A stretch of DNA of 64,000 bases from Monomorium pharaonis. Lineage: Eukaryota; Arthropoda; Insecta; Hymenoptera; Formicidae. This document shows, piece after piece, positions 44,861 through 55,600 of this stretch. Made by a program: the position numbers and the translations under genes. The notes below the pieces were generated by a model. The model worked only from the letters and a program-made list of their open reading frames with translations. It had not been told where the DNA came from and made no database searches. Positions within the stretch are counted from its first letter, which is position 1, and each line of letters begins with the position of its first letter. The stretch is taken from contig NC_050474.1 in NCBI RefSeq assembly GCF_013373865.1, positions 8,480,061 to 8,544,060 on the forward strand, given 5' to 3'.

Positions 44861-44961
44861 TAGACGTTTTCAAGTCTATTTCTGAGCAAGTTTATCCGAA
44901 GTCTGTGTGTGCAGTCAGTTTTCAAGTGCGATTAGTAAAAGATATAGTTTTTCCGAAAAAA

Positions 44962-45615
44962 ATGAGTGATATGGAAATCGAAGTTATCGATATCGCTGAT
45001 GATGATTACATCGAAATTATCGACATCGCGGACGATGATGATGAAGTCGAAATTGAAGATGTACATAATGTACATTGTGTAAATAATGTAAATATAGATG
45101 TAAATAATGAAGAAAATATAAATATGGATGTAAATATGGATGAACAAATCGACGTTGCTGACATCGTACAACATCAAATGAACAACGAGAATTTTTTTAA
45201 CATCATCGATGGTTTTGATGAAAATGTGCCGGATCTCCACCTTGAGGAGGAACAAAAGGATAACGAGAGCGTGCTGTCCGAAGACAGTCAGTATTTAAGT
45301 GACTGTAGTGAGGAGTCCCTGGAAACGCGTGAAAAAGATGTTTCAATTGCACAACTACGAGCGTTAAACGCACAAATGAAACATTGTGCTATTTATTGTT
45401 TTTATAAAACCGAGCAGACATACGGTACAGGCACATACACGGCTTGTGCTGAATGCATGATTGGAGTGGCGTATATGGACGCAGACAAAATGTTTGCCGT
45501 TCGTCAACATTTAACAAATACGGTTTCTGCAATTAGCGGCAAGTATTGCTCTAATTGCAGAAAACCAGTGTACATATTAATTCCATGCAATTTAGGTCCG
45601 ATCTGCACACATTAA
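44962..45615 (+). CDS. acidic protein with C-terminal cysteine cluster, first Polinton gene
   Basis: I chose ATG 44962 because the equivalent position in the right TIR is the start of PolB. The 217-residue product has a very acidic N-terminal third with repeated IDIADDD motifs and Asn/Val/Asp repeats. The C-terminal third has a cysteine-rich zinc-ribbon-like array (CAIYC, CAEC, CSNC, PCNLGPIC). The acidic-plus-zinc design would suit a transcription or DNA-mimic factor, but I do not recognise the family. An A-rich stretch with AATAAA words follows the stop. It is the only gene besides PolB that reads from a TIR promoter. Confidence 0.65.
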   Translation: MSDMEIEVIDIADDDYIEIIDIADDDDEVEIEDVHNVHCVNNVNIDVNNEENINMDVNMDEQIDVADIVQHQMNNENFFNIIDGFDENVPDLHLEEEQKDNESVLSEDSQYLSDCSEESLETREKDVSIAQLRALNAQMKHCAIYCFYKTEQTYGTGTYTACAECMIGVAYMDADKMFAVRQHLTNTVSAISGKYCSNCRKPVYILIPCNLGPICTH

Positions 45616-45909
45616 AAAATAAATAAATAAATAAATAAAAATAAAAAACTAAGAAAAAACTAAGAAAAAAATTAAAAATAAAATAAAGTTAAAAAAACAC
45701 ATTTCTTAACAATAGTCACCATTTCCACCACTACTACCACTATTATTGGAGGGGCGCACCGTATAAGAAGAAGAGCTTCAATCTCAGTCAACCATTACAA
45801 AAGTTTAATCATCCTCACTACAGTCGCTTATTACCAGACGGACAACAAAGGATAACGTTGGCTGCTTGAGTCGATCGGTGGAAGATGTAAAAAAAAAAAA
45901 ACGTACAAG

Positions 45910-46519
45910 ATGAACTACTACATTCCAATCCAGGAAAACGAAGCTCATGATAAATCGTAAGTATTTATAATTTTTAAATTCATAATATTTATTACATATT
46001 TATTTAGATTTTATTTCTAACTCACTTTTTTTTTTTCTTTATAAAACAATATCGCAGCCGCGCCATACACCTCGCATCCTGAGAAGGAGATTTCCCCTTA
46101 CGGCTACATCCTACAAGTACTTGGAAATGGGAATCAGCGTGGGGTCTGAACCTTTTGTGGAGATGATTCTTGGCGACAACAAGGGAAATCAGCTAATTTT
46201 GCCATATATAACATGGCAAAAATTTATCGAGAGACGTGTGGATATTGAGGAACTCGTACGAGCAACTATACCATCTTCGAGACTTTTTATTTGTGATTTA
46301 GTAATGGAAATTGTAAACGTACACGATAAAGGTATCGTAAAATTAACACTGTGTAATACCTGTATATATATGAAACCATCAACTGTACAATTTTTACTTA
46401 ATCTCGAACACTGCGTTGAATCTATGTATAATCAATTATATCAAAATACTTATAGTGTAAGCAATAAATATAAGAAGTTTATTACTATTTTGCGTCAAAA
46501 TTATATTACTAATAAGTGA
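45910..46519 (+). CDS. small basic-N-terminus protein, possibly PC4-like, with intron-like signals
   Basis: The main frame is open from a cryptic acceptor at about 46057 to the stop at 46519. It starts with an Arg-rich stretch (RRRFPLTATSYKYLEMGIS) and continues with GDNKGNQLILPYITWQKFIE, which recalls PC4-type ssDNA-binding coactivators. Upstream, ATG 45910 opens a 15-codon exon ending at GTAAGT, and an AG acceptor follows a pyrimidine tract at 46056. The predicted join is out of frame with the long frame, so either an indel has occurred or the true exon differs. Function is uncertain. Confidence 0.5.
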
Positions 46520-46810
46520 TGCTATAAAAATTCTGAATAAAAATTACGATAAAACTTGTATCATAGAATGCGAACTAGTGACTTATGCATCCGACAATAT
46601 TGTATATGATGGTTTACATAATTAATAAATATGTTTTTGTATAAATGTTAAAAATTATTTAAGAATTATTCCTATCTCCTACCAATTATCTTAATATATA
46701 AAATTAATTTAATTTGTTAAATGTAGTTTTTATTAAACGGAGAAAAAAAGAAAGGGAAATATGATGGGAAAAAAAAAGTAAAGTAAAAGATTGTATATAT
46801 TTTATTTTTT
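46520..46810. other. AT-rich intergenic region between convergent Polinton genes
   Basis: Two convergent transcripts end here, and AATAAA words lie on both strands. Nothing else seen. Confidence 0.5.
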
Positions 46811-47302
46811 TTATTTTGTATTATTAGACCACCAATTATACAGTTTAAATATATTCTGTAAAGCGCAATTGTTCACATGATTCCGACAACGTAAAGTATG
46901 CGTAACATCCATTTTATTTAGAGGTTTTATATCTTCGTAATGCACCTCGATATTTTCGACATTAGCGTCCTCGTCCAGAAGCAAGTCCAACAACCATTCT
47001 CGTTTCTCACATCCCTTAACGTATATGACGGGTGTTGTTTCATTCCTCATCAGCGCTGCTGTAATCAAGTTTTTAGCCATTCTGTACGGAATCGTTCCAC
47101 CCTCCCATGATATTCCATGATGATGCGTAAGCAACCACGATGCCAAGCGCTTGTCAGCGTTGCTAAGTTGATGCCACGGTATGGGATGTTGAAAAATGTA
47201 ATGTGAGAGTTCGACGCCATTTTTGAGAGAGGCGAATTCCTTCACGACAAAGCTTCCCCTGACGATGAAGCCTTGCAGATCCACAAACGTTGGTACAGAC
47301 AT
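46811..47302 (-). CDS. 163-residue protein of unknown function, possible RNase H-fold nuclease
   Basis: ATG at 47302. The N-terminus SVPTFVDLQGF places an Asp in a predicted first beta strand. A middle motif reads LASWLLTHHHGISWEGG. VIYVKGCEKREWLLDLL looks like a second core strand, and the end has CRNHVNNCALQNI. This order is reminiscent of DnaQ-like 3'-5' exonuclease folds, but the last catalytic acid is not evident. The reading frame is intact. It is the first of a minus-strand run of genes (163-residue protein, capsid-like, second capsid-like, protease). Role unproven. Confidence 0.55.
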   Translation of the reverse strand: MSVPTFVDLQGFIVRGSFVVKEFASLKNGVELSHYIFQHPIPWHQLSNADKRLASWLLTHHHGISWEGGTIPYRMAKNLITAALMRNETTPVIYVKGCEKREWLLDLLLDEDANVENIEVHYEDIKPLNKMDVTHTLRCRNHVNNCALQNIFKLYNWWSNNTK

Positions 47303-47409
47303 GACTGTTATCGTTGAGAAGACTGATCCACATCAATGCGCTATACATTCTTATATCGTCTCAAATGTATTTTTCCGGAGAAAAGTGTGGTGGTGTCGTC
47401 GTCGTCATC

Positions 47410-48609
47410 TTAGGTAATTTTGCGCACAACGTTGGTCAACGGATTGTACTGAACTATGCGATCGTGTATGATGAGACAGTACGCGGTGGTGCTCGCGGGT
47501 ACGTTCTCTTTACAGTCAAATTCTATACGCACATCTACAGTTGCACTCTTAATCGATTCGTTTTGTCGAGAGCAATCGATAATCACAAACGGACCTTTTT
47601 GTCGAAAATTCGCGACAGATAGATTTGGCTCAAGATTATCATACCCATAATAGTTTTCACAGAAACGTGTATACATATCATACAGAATTGACCATCTGTT
47701 TTTATCGAAATCCAGATTCATATCGTCATACAGATAACATTCCGAATTCAGATACAGTTTTACATTTGTCAGTTTACAATCATTGAATCGACTCGCGTCT
47801 TCAAGCATGACGTTCTTCCGACCAGCCTGCAGAGCGAAGACGACGTAACGCGGCTTCTCGAGCTGAGTAGCGGTCTTGATAGCCCATGTATGTTTGGTTG
47901 TGCGTTGTAATAATGGAAACTCATACAGATCCCATGAGCGAAAAACCATGCTGAGGTATCGCCCGCTTTCCAGAGCACGCAGCATCGACAGTTTATTTCT
48001 CTCATTCAACAGCACATGCGGCATTCGCCATTGTACTTTGAATAATTCAATTTCTGGTTCCTGCGCTGGATCGCCGACTAGACAATTATTATCGTTGCGT
48101 GCGCGTATCAAGATCAACTCATGACGAGCGTTAATCACCACGCGTTTGTAATCTTCGCAAAATCCCAGTAGCATGTTAAGTGGCACACAAAAATTAAAGT
48201 ATCCATTCACATGATACCACGGATCCCAACCAGCGTTATTTGCAATTTTGGTTCTGTTAGTTGACATGGTTATATAATTCTTGAGCGTGCTGGTTATTCC
48301 AACGTTTCTGTTACGATCAATCTCTACACCATCAAGTTCATATCGAATCTCATCAAACATAAACGCGATGCAATTATTCCCCAAAGTCACACTAGATCCC
48401 GTAACTGTTTTTTTTATCGTAACTTTTCCCTCGATGTATAAAAAACTTTCAGACGGTAACGTGTATAAATCCTGATGTTGTATAGGTATTCTTATCTCAT
48501 CACTGTGATCAAACGTTGTATTGGCAAACGGATTGTACGTGTGAGTCTCGATCTTGATGATGCGATCATCAAAGATCGGCTCATTCTCGATGTTTAAAAT
48601 GTCCGTCAT
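47410..48609 (-). CDS. capsid-like protein (probable major capsid), 399 residues
   Basis: Intact ORF with ATG at 48609. The sequence is beta-rich, with alternating hydrophobic strands and Tyr/Asn/Asp-rich loops throughout and no membrane segment. Its position among ATPase, protease and a second capsid-like gene is where Polintons and adintoviruses place the double jelly-roll capsid protein. At 399 residues it is shorter than most Polinton hexon-like proteins but close to the size of the smallest double jelly-roll capsids. I believe related invertebrate proteins are annotated as F54H12.2-like, though I cannot verify that here. Fold is inferred. Confidence 0.6.
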   Translation of the reverse strand: MTDILNIENEPIFDDRIIKIETHTYNPFANTTFDHSDEIRIPIQHQDLYTLPSESFLYIEGKVTIKKTVTGSSVTLGNNCIAFMFDEIRYELDGVEIDRNRNVGITSTLKNYITMSTNRTKIANNAGWDPWYHVNGYFNFCVPLNMLLGFCEDYKRVVINARHELILIRARNDNNCLVGDPAQEPEIELFKVQWRMPHVLLNERNKLSMLRALESGRYLSMVFRSWDLYEFPLLQRTTKHTWAIKTATQLEKPRYVVFALQAGRKNVMLEDASRFNDCKLTNVKLYLNSECYLYDDMNLDFDKNRWSILYDMYTRFCENYYGYDNLEPNLSVANFRQKGPFVIIDCSRQNESIKSATVDVRIEFDCKENVPASTTAYCLIIHDRIVQYNPLTNVVRKIT

Positions 48610-48793
48610 TGTCGTACTGCGAATCCCAAAGATTGAAGAAATGCAACGTTTGACGCGGTAAGTTTCTTTTTCTCAGTGCAAACTTCTTTTCTTGATGATT
48701 GAAATTTACTACTAAATGTCGGTTTTGTAAACGATGTGTTATCTTTTACGTGCCCGTTCAATACGAGCATCTCACGCTGCGTCTACACAAGCG

Positions 48794-49600
48794 TTATCGT
48801 CGTAGTCGTCGTACGTGCAATCTGACGGTGATTTCTTCTCCTCGAAAATTAAGCAATCGTTCGTGCTGATCGACGACACGTATCATCAAATCCGAAATGC
48901 TCCGTGCGGTGATCGGCAGATAAATGATCTGCCTCGGTGTTTCCGAGATCTTATATCCTGGTGCCACGTTCGGAGAAAATTCGTATATTGTATGCACACA
49001 CTTGTCATTACTGTATGCGCTCGAGGTCACGTTACATTCTATGCGGATAATGTTTACGTTGATAATGTTAATTGATAAGTCTGATTTGTACCATTTTCGT
49101 GGCTTTAATATACGATCTGAAAAAAATCCTAGCAACGATCCAATATTGTTGGGCTTGCTAAAATTTATTTTATAGGCGCATATTATCTTGCTCTTCATCG
49201 TATTGTTATTCGCGCGAAGTACTATCGGGAAATCCTTATCACCGCTATCTTTATCGACATCGTTGTCTTCAAGTGGGATGTCATCATGCGATATGTGTGT
49301 AACGCTATCATCGTCTTGTTTTTCATTATCATTAGTTGCATATTCCAGACGTTTCAACATTTTGTGTTTCAAAAACTCGTTTATGGCTTGCAGTTCGTAC
49401 GATCCCTCGGGAATCGTAATTTCCACATCTTCTTCATCAAAGTAAAACTTATTATTCGAAGCATTTACATTCGGAATCGTATTGTAAGTCTCAAAGTTCA
49501 TTAGACCGAGCTCGTAATTGTCATCGCTCAAATCTATAATTGGAAAGTATGTTGTAGTGAGGACGCTGTCCTTCCCAGTTAGCGTAAGTATCAATGACAT
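48794..49600 (-). CDS. second capsid-like protein (minor capsid/penton candidate), 268 residues
   Basis: I chose ATG 49600 (MSLILTLTGKDS), because upstream codons to 49618 begin with TTG. The product is beta-rich, has an Asp/Glu-rich loop in the middle (about residues 85-130), and ends with a basic tail (RLHVRRLRR). Size and position fit the single jelly-roll penton of Polinton-type elements. Its start overlaps the 3' end of the protease ORF by about 80 bases in another frame. No stop codons interrupt it. Confidence 0.5.
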   Translation of the reverse strand: MSLILTLTGKDSVLTTTYFPIIDLSDDNYELGLMNFETYNTIPNVNASNNKFYFDEEDVEITIPEGSYELQAINEFLKHKMLKRLEYATNDNEKQDDDSVTHISHDDIPLEDNDVDKDSGDKDFPIVLRANNNTMKSKIICAYKINFSKPNNIGSLLGFFSDRILKPRKWYKSDLSINIINVNIIRIECNVTSSAYSNDKCVHTIYEFSPNVAPGYKISETPRQIIYLPITARSISDLMIRVVDQHERLLNFRGEEITVRLHVRRLRR

Positions 49601-50702
49601 GATTGAAAAACCGTCCAACGAATACTGAGTTAATTCGCATGCTGTCGAGCTTTAAATTCATACGCATCAACCGTTCGGAGAACTGTAAACACAATTGCCC
49701 ACAAATGCTCTGATTGTAGGTTTGATAGGACGTTCGATTGTACTCTATCTTTGTCACACCGTCTCCGAAATATCGTACAAGTTCTTTAGGTGGCCGAAGA
49801 TTACCAAAACTATCGAAATATATCACGTGATTGTCTCTCTTTGCGTACGCTACCCAATGAGTACCGGGACCCGTCACATCATCCAAGTTTACGATACCGC
49901 TCTCATTTCGTCGTGGACCGCTTATCGGTAATGCGTTACGCATGAAAACATCTCTAAAGTATGGAATACGCATACGAATAGCCATTTGCTGCAGTTGCAC
50001 ATTTGTCATTGCACCCGCAGGCATTTTTAACGTTTTTTCGACGTTTTTTTTTTTTCCTTTCGCTGTTACACCTTTTCCGTATTTATATGGAGCGAGATAC
50101 AGTCCCTTTCCACCTGTGTATGGACCAAGATATACACCACGACCTTCCCTCATGTGATTATGACGTTGTAACTCCTCGAGCTGACTTCGCGCGACTTTAC
50201 TATCATTCACAGCTTTTGCCACGCTAGTCGCTCCACCGATCATGGATCTGAGTGCGCCCAATAACGGTAGAATCGGTAACATGCCGCCTCGTTTTGCTGT
50301 TGGAAGTATTCGTTTCTTTTTCGTTGTCTTTTTCTTCATTGTCGTCTTCTTCATGCCCATACCAATCTTTGTCTTAGCTTTCATAGCTGCCCAAACGGCA
50401 GCAGCAGCAGCAGCTTTCTCTTTTAGAGCTGAATCTTTTGCGATTACACGTCCTAACGCTTTCGTGACGAGTACCTTATCCGCCGCGTGTCGTTTAGCGA
50501 GATTGTTGTTATGAGAATAAGCAATATCGTGTTCGCGGCACGCTGCGTCCAATGGATTTACACCCTGATCGCCTCTGGCTAATCGTTTTTTCAAGTGTGT
50601 TCCCGGACCACAAAACTGATATCCAGGGATATGTAGCTCGAAGGAAGCGCGTTTATCAAGCGATTTAACAAACCATAACCCGATGGCATTCGCTACAATT
50701 CT
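49521..50702 (-). CDS. polyprotein: parvovirus-type phospholipase A2 domain, basic/hydrophobic middle, adenain-type cysteine protease
   Basis: Read on the minus strand. The first 60 residues contain the PLA2 signature: calcium loop YQFCGPGTH (about 50610), then the catalytic DAACREHDIAYSH (about 50550). A Lys-rich segment and a Gly/Leu hydrophobic stretch (LPILPLLGALRSMIGGA) with repeated GRGVYLGPY/GKGLYLAPY motifs follow, resembling adenovirus core or minor-capsid pieces. The last 150 residues match adenain: GTHWVAYAK with the His, YFDSFG with the acid, and NQSICGQLC with Gln and Cys. Open frame begins at 50702 without an ATG. A neighbouring frame at 50859-50705 may supply the N-terminus, implying a frameshift near 50700. 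Confidence 0.75.
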   Translation of the reverse strand, partial: RIVANAIGLWFVKSLDKRASFELHIPGYQFCGPGTHLKKRLARGDQGVNPLDAACREHDIAYSHNNNLAKRHAADKVLVTKALGRVIAKDSALKEKAAAAAAVWAAMKAKTKIGMGMKKTTMKKKTTKKKRILPTAKRGGMLPILPLLGALRSMIGGATSVAKAVNDSKVARSQLEELQRHNHMREGRGVYLGPYTGGKGLYLAPYKYGKGVTAKGKKKNVEKTLKMPAGAMTNVQLQQMAIRMRIPYFRDVFMRNALPISGPRRNESGIVNLDDVTGPGTHWVAYAKRDNHVIYFDSFGNLRPPKELVRYFGDGVTKIEYNRTSYQTYNQSICGQLCLQFSERLMRMNLKLDSMRINSVFVGRFFNHVIDTYANWEGQRPHYNILSNYRFER

Positions 50703-50904
50703 TTATCAACGGTGCGGGACCGTTGAAATCAGGAATATCAGAGAGATGTGATAACAGCGCGAATATCTTTGCTACTGAACGATTCGCGGTTTTGCGCGCA
50801 TATAAATAGACGTTCGATCCTACCTTTTTACTTAGTAGAAAATGAGGTTCGTACGACAACCGTTGGCGATACGCGTTACAAATTATTACAACAAATTGTC
50901 ACTG

Positions 50905-51549
50905 ATGGGTGACAGTGGTGAGAAGCGTAAGCATGGTGAAATGCTGCCGAGTACTATACGTGCAATTATTTGCGGACCCTCGAATTGTGGTAAAACCAAT
51001 GTCATCATAAGCTTGTTGGAAAGTCCGCACGGCGTACGTTTCTAGAACGTGTACGTGTACTCGAAATCGTTGCAGCAGCCGAAATATCGATACATGGAGA
51101 ATTTGTTAACATCGATCGATGAAATCGGTTACTTTACATTCTCTAATAACAGTGACGTTATTCCTCCGAGCGAGGCGCGTTCAAACTCAATCTTCATCTT
51201 TGATGACGTGGCGTGCGATAAGCAAGATACGATAAGAGAATACTTTTCAATGGGTAGACACTCAAACGTCGATAGTTTTTATCTCTGTCAGACGTATGCT
51301 AGAATACCTAAACATCTTATACGTGACAACGCGAACCTATTAATCCTGTTCAAGCAGGATAATACCAACCTGAAGCATGTATACAACGATCACGTGAATA
51401 CCGATATGACGTATGATGATTTTTGTACATTGTGTCGCGATTGTTGGCAGCGTGATTATGGATTTCTAGTGATAGACAAGGATAGTGAGCTTGCTAACGG
51501 ACGATATAGAAGAGGATTTAACGAGTTTTCGATACCACGGAACGATTAG
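50905..51549 (+). pseudogene. A32/FtsK-HerA-type genome-packaging ATPase, interrupted by one in-frame TAG
   Basis: Walker A is GPSNCGKTN at about 50975. Walker B is SIFIFDDVACD at about 51190. A sensor-like region with FYLCQTYARIPKHLIRDN follows. The length, about 215 residues, is usual for Polinton packaging ATPases, which pump DNA into capsids. TAG at 51043-51045 interrupts the frame between the Walker motifs, and the same frame resumes immediately after it, so a single substitution is the likely lesion. ATG 50842 is an alternative start. The gene is divergent from the PLA2-protease gene, and their 5' ends nearly touch. Confidence 0.85.
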
Positions 51550-51585
51550 TCGTTATCGATACATCAACGTTAAACAAACGTCAAC

Positions 51586-52147
51586 ATGGCTGAAAAGAAT
51601 GATATACGCGAGCGTGAAAATATTGCAAAGGAGATTGAGAAAACGAGTGAATCAATCCGAAAAAAACATCGTGCCTTGAAGATCGGTAGAATCGAAGAGG
51701 ATATCGTGACTAAGAGACACTTTGAACCTCTCATTGAACCGCTGCAAAAGATTGTTGACAATTCTAGTACACATGCAATAAAAGAGGAGCCTCGTGACGA
51801 TGATGTTGAAACGTCGTTTGTTCAGAAGGATACGACAAAGAGTAAGATAAAGAGAAAACGAAAAAACACTTCGATGGATCACACCTTAAACGAATCGTAC
51901 AAACTTATGCGGTATACATTAAACGACGCGGTAGATTCGCCATTGATACAGGATGAGCAGCATCAGCATACGTTAAATGATGCAATGGATTCACCAGCGA
52001 TGGATTCACCAGCGATAGCGTCCACGCCGCGTATGGTAGTTGTACAACCCAAGTCGCTCGAGAACGAAGATGTTTTCGAAACGACAGACGATTCGTTTGC
52101 AGTAATCGTTCGAAATCGTTTGCAAACACCAGAGGGTCGAAAAGCGT
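51586..52147 (+). CDS. coiled-coil, charged protein; 3' end lost in the N gap
   Basis: ATG 51586, 37 bases after the ATPase stop. The first 60 residues (REREN, KEIEKTSESIRKKHRALK) form a likely coiled coil. A Lys/Arg patch (SKIKRKRKN) is followed by imperfect repeats (TLNDAVDSP, TLNDAMDSP, AMDSP). Known virion proteins with this architecture include fibre-like or core proteins, but I recognise no family. The gap at 52148-52647 removes the C-terminus, so the true length is unknown. It converges with PolB inside the gap. Confidence 0.6.
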
Positions 52148-52647
52148 NNNNNNNNNNNNNNNNNNNNNNNNNNNNNNNNNNNNNNNNNNNNNNNNNNNNN
52201 NNNNNNNNNNNNNNNNNNNNNNNNNNNNNNNNNNNNNNNNNNNNNNNNNNNNNNNNNNNNNNNNNNNNNNNNNNNNNNNNNNNNNNNNNNNNNNNNNNNN
52301 NNNNNNNNNNNNNNNNNNNNNNNNNNNNNNNNNNNNNNNNNNNNNNNNNNNNNNNNNNNNNNNNNNNNNNNNNNNNNNNNNNNNNNNNNNNNNNNNNNNN
52401 NNNNNNNNNNNNNNNNNNNNNNNNNNNNNNNNNNNNNNNNNNNNNNNNNNNNNNNNNNNNNNNNNNNNNNNNNNNNNNNNNNNNNNNNNNNNNNNNNNNN
52501 NNNNNNNNNNNNNNNNNNNNNNNNNNNNNNNNNNNNNNNNNNNNNNNNNNNNNNNNNNNNNNNNNNNNNNNNNNNNNNNNNNNNNNNNNNNNNNNNNNNN
52601 NNNNNNNNNNNNNNNNNNNNNNNNNNNNNNNNNNNNNNNNNNNNNNN
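52148..52647. other. assembly gap (500 N)
   Basis: Exactly 500 undetermined bases, a conventional gap size, so the real distance may differ. It hides the C-termini of PolB and the coiled-coil protein. Confidence 0.95.
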
Positions 52648-55600
52648 AGATATCGTATGTATACTTCATGTAACTTTGATCGTATACATGATTGGCGACG
52701 TGTCATTTCGATTTCTTCACGGAGACAGCGTGTATAATCATCGAATGTTATAGTTCGCGCGACGACGCTGCTTTTGACACCTTTAGCCTTTTTGGTGTCT
52801 TTCTTCCCATCCACCCTCATTGCATACATTTTCGCTCTGAGTCCAACAAACTCGGTCATTATCGCACCGTTGTTCTCATCCTTCATCAGACCCGGCACTT
52901 TTTTATTTTCAAGAGGCATACCATACGCATTGCCGATCGGATAATCGCTGGTGTCAAATCTTGTAATATCGCGTTTCATATTTTTATAAATATTCTCGCA
53001 CTCGACATGGTATATGAGACTGTCGGTATCGGTATACATTACTTTGCATTTATCGCGATACAGTGGTAGCATGTACTCGTGGTGAAATTCATACAAACAG
53101 ATTTTGGAAATGTCGAGTATACTCATTCCTACGTAGATCGGCTTGTTGAATTTCACCTCGAGATTACGCAGTTCGATAGCGATTAGGTTCTCTGAAAATA
53201 CGCTTCTACTATGAAAATTAGGTTTTGCGATCATTACCTCCGCGCCGTACCGTCCGTCCCATTTCGTTAACAGTTTTACGTCAACGTGATTGCGTACATT
53301 CTCCATAGTTTTCCCGAATACCGCATTATTCATAAGTTTATATAAATTTTTTTCGAAATCATTTTTTGCATGGGTTCGGAATTGTGTGTTTAATTCTATA
53401 TACTTGCGGAGCCATGGAGATTGTGCGAATTTTAACACGCGGTGTATTTGTGTTACGCGGAGACCATGACGCATGCACTGTTGCAAGTTGCGATAATGAA
53501 TGATGTAACGCTTCTTATCGCAAACAGTTGCAAGCAATTTCTCTTCTCGCGTACCAGGCGGCTTGTCGCGCGTCGGACAGAACGGTAGATCGGCGTGCGC
53601 GTTGTGAAGATTTTGAGGATACTCGAGATCAACCTCGAGAATATAACCAGTGGGTGAATCCGGAGCGATTACGTTAAAATTTAAGATATCTTCAACTCAT
53701 TGAAATTTAGTGTAAGGCAAAGGTTGGCACATTGCCCATCCGTATAAATTATTGACGTCAAAGTACATCAGGTACGACGACGGTTTAGATGAGTCGTACG
53801 ACTGCATGTACTTATTATTCGCTTGTGCATATCTACCTGAACATTGACTTAAACCTCCACGTATACCGCGCCTAATGAACAATATCATGTCAATGTCTGT
53901 GAGTAGTTCAAATGTAATTTTAGTATATTTTAGCATTGCGTTCCACGTATATCCGGGGAGTGTATAATAATGTGCAGGATCGAGACCATAACTTTGAATA
54001 CATGTGTCACGAAAATTTTCAAAAATGTCAGCTAATAGCAAAACATCTGTTTTTAAATATAAGTCACTGTATTCACCTAGCGTTTGAATAGAGAATCGCT
54101 TCCAGACATTCTCAGCGTGCGCGTAATCGCTCTCAGACACCGTATCACCGGTCAGGCTACTGAAAAATGATTCGCGCGGCGGTAAACACGTGTCCTGCAA
54201 CTTGTCTGCGCAATCCACATATTCATAAGGAAATACGCCCTTCCGCGTTAATAAACTAAATTCTTCGCTAGATAAATTTGAAAATTCTGAACGTACAATT
54301 TTTAATTTATCGGTATTGAGATATGACGCTAATTTATCAAGACTAGTGTTAAGGAATCTGAATGAATCTATGAATCTTAACTGGACATGTTTTCGTGAAT
54401 CTTCTTCAGTGGTATCTTTAACGGTTTTGGTAAAAGAAATATACTTTTCTTTTGTGATTGGTAGTAAACTAACTCCACCTTCAAACGCGGTTGCTATTTC
54501 CTTTATTATAAAGTGTGAATCATAACCTGATAAAGTGTGGAAAACTATTGGAATGTAATATGAATTTTTATAATTCAAGTTGCAATTTGAATGTGCAGGA
54601 CCACGATATTTACCGGTTAAATGGCAATGATCGCGCACTCGCGTATCATCCGGCGCGAACAAATTATTACATATATGACAACGCGTCGCGTTACGGTATG
54701 TCTCCCACTGTTCTTTTGACAATGGAATCATGGGAACATTAGCGAATAAACGCGTCTTAACATTATGTGACAATTCTTCTAGCTGTTTTGTAAACCACGT
54801 GACGCAATCAGGATCGCGACGAAATCTATACACGGATAACGTATCGTCAAATGAGCATTGCACGTAGTATCCAATGCTGAATACCTGATGGTGTTGGTAT
54901 TTGTATGATGTTGATTCTTGCTCCATGTTAGATTGCGTCTTCTGCAGCACACACTCCAAATCGGCATATACGATAAAGGGTAGCCGCTCCTTATGTTTGG
55001 GGTTATGGAATTTCAACCACTTGTCTTTTTCACTCGGTAAAAGAATTGCGCAGTCGTTCATCTGATTACAGTCCGCTGTGTATGATTATAACTTTTCCTC
55101 GGAATGAAAGTAATGTAGACATCTGTGAATAATAATAAAAAAAAAAATATTTAATTTACTATTATTTTACTAAAAAAAAAAATTTATAAATATGTTTATA
55201 AAAGAATTATTACTTACCGATCACAAATGTATACTTTTCCATTGTGTTTGCTCAATTGTGATCCCACGAGCCGAGAGAGATTTTTTATCCACGTGAAGTG
55301 TCCCACGTTGCCCTCGTCTTGCATGTACAATAAGTTTACGTGTTTCTCCTTCTTGTTATCGGAAAGTCGCAGGGGGACAAATCTTTCCTTTTCGACGCCG
55401 TACACATTAATGGAAATGTTGTTATTGAGTCGCTCGAATTTTTTAATGTCTTTCAGCGCGACTGGAAACTCTATGTCATCAAAATTTAAAACTGTTGAAT
55501 AATGCGGGTACGACGACACTCTATCACTATGTCTTTCTGCAGGATGTAGAGCGGCGACCACTGACCACGCGAAGCATGCATTGTCTTCAGATTGCACGTT

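Larger units (their letters stand above)
43805..44960 (+). repeat. left terminal inverted repeat of the Polinton
   Basis: Matches 57411-56338 inverted. It contains the G-rich GGGGGGAGAGGGAGGGGG stretch, the about 55-bp tandem repeats (43896-44262), an AT-rich palindromic part, and at its inner edge the promoter and 5' leader of the first gene. Divergence rises toward the inner edge. Confidence 0.9.
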
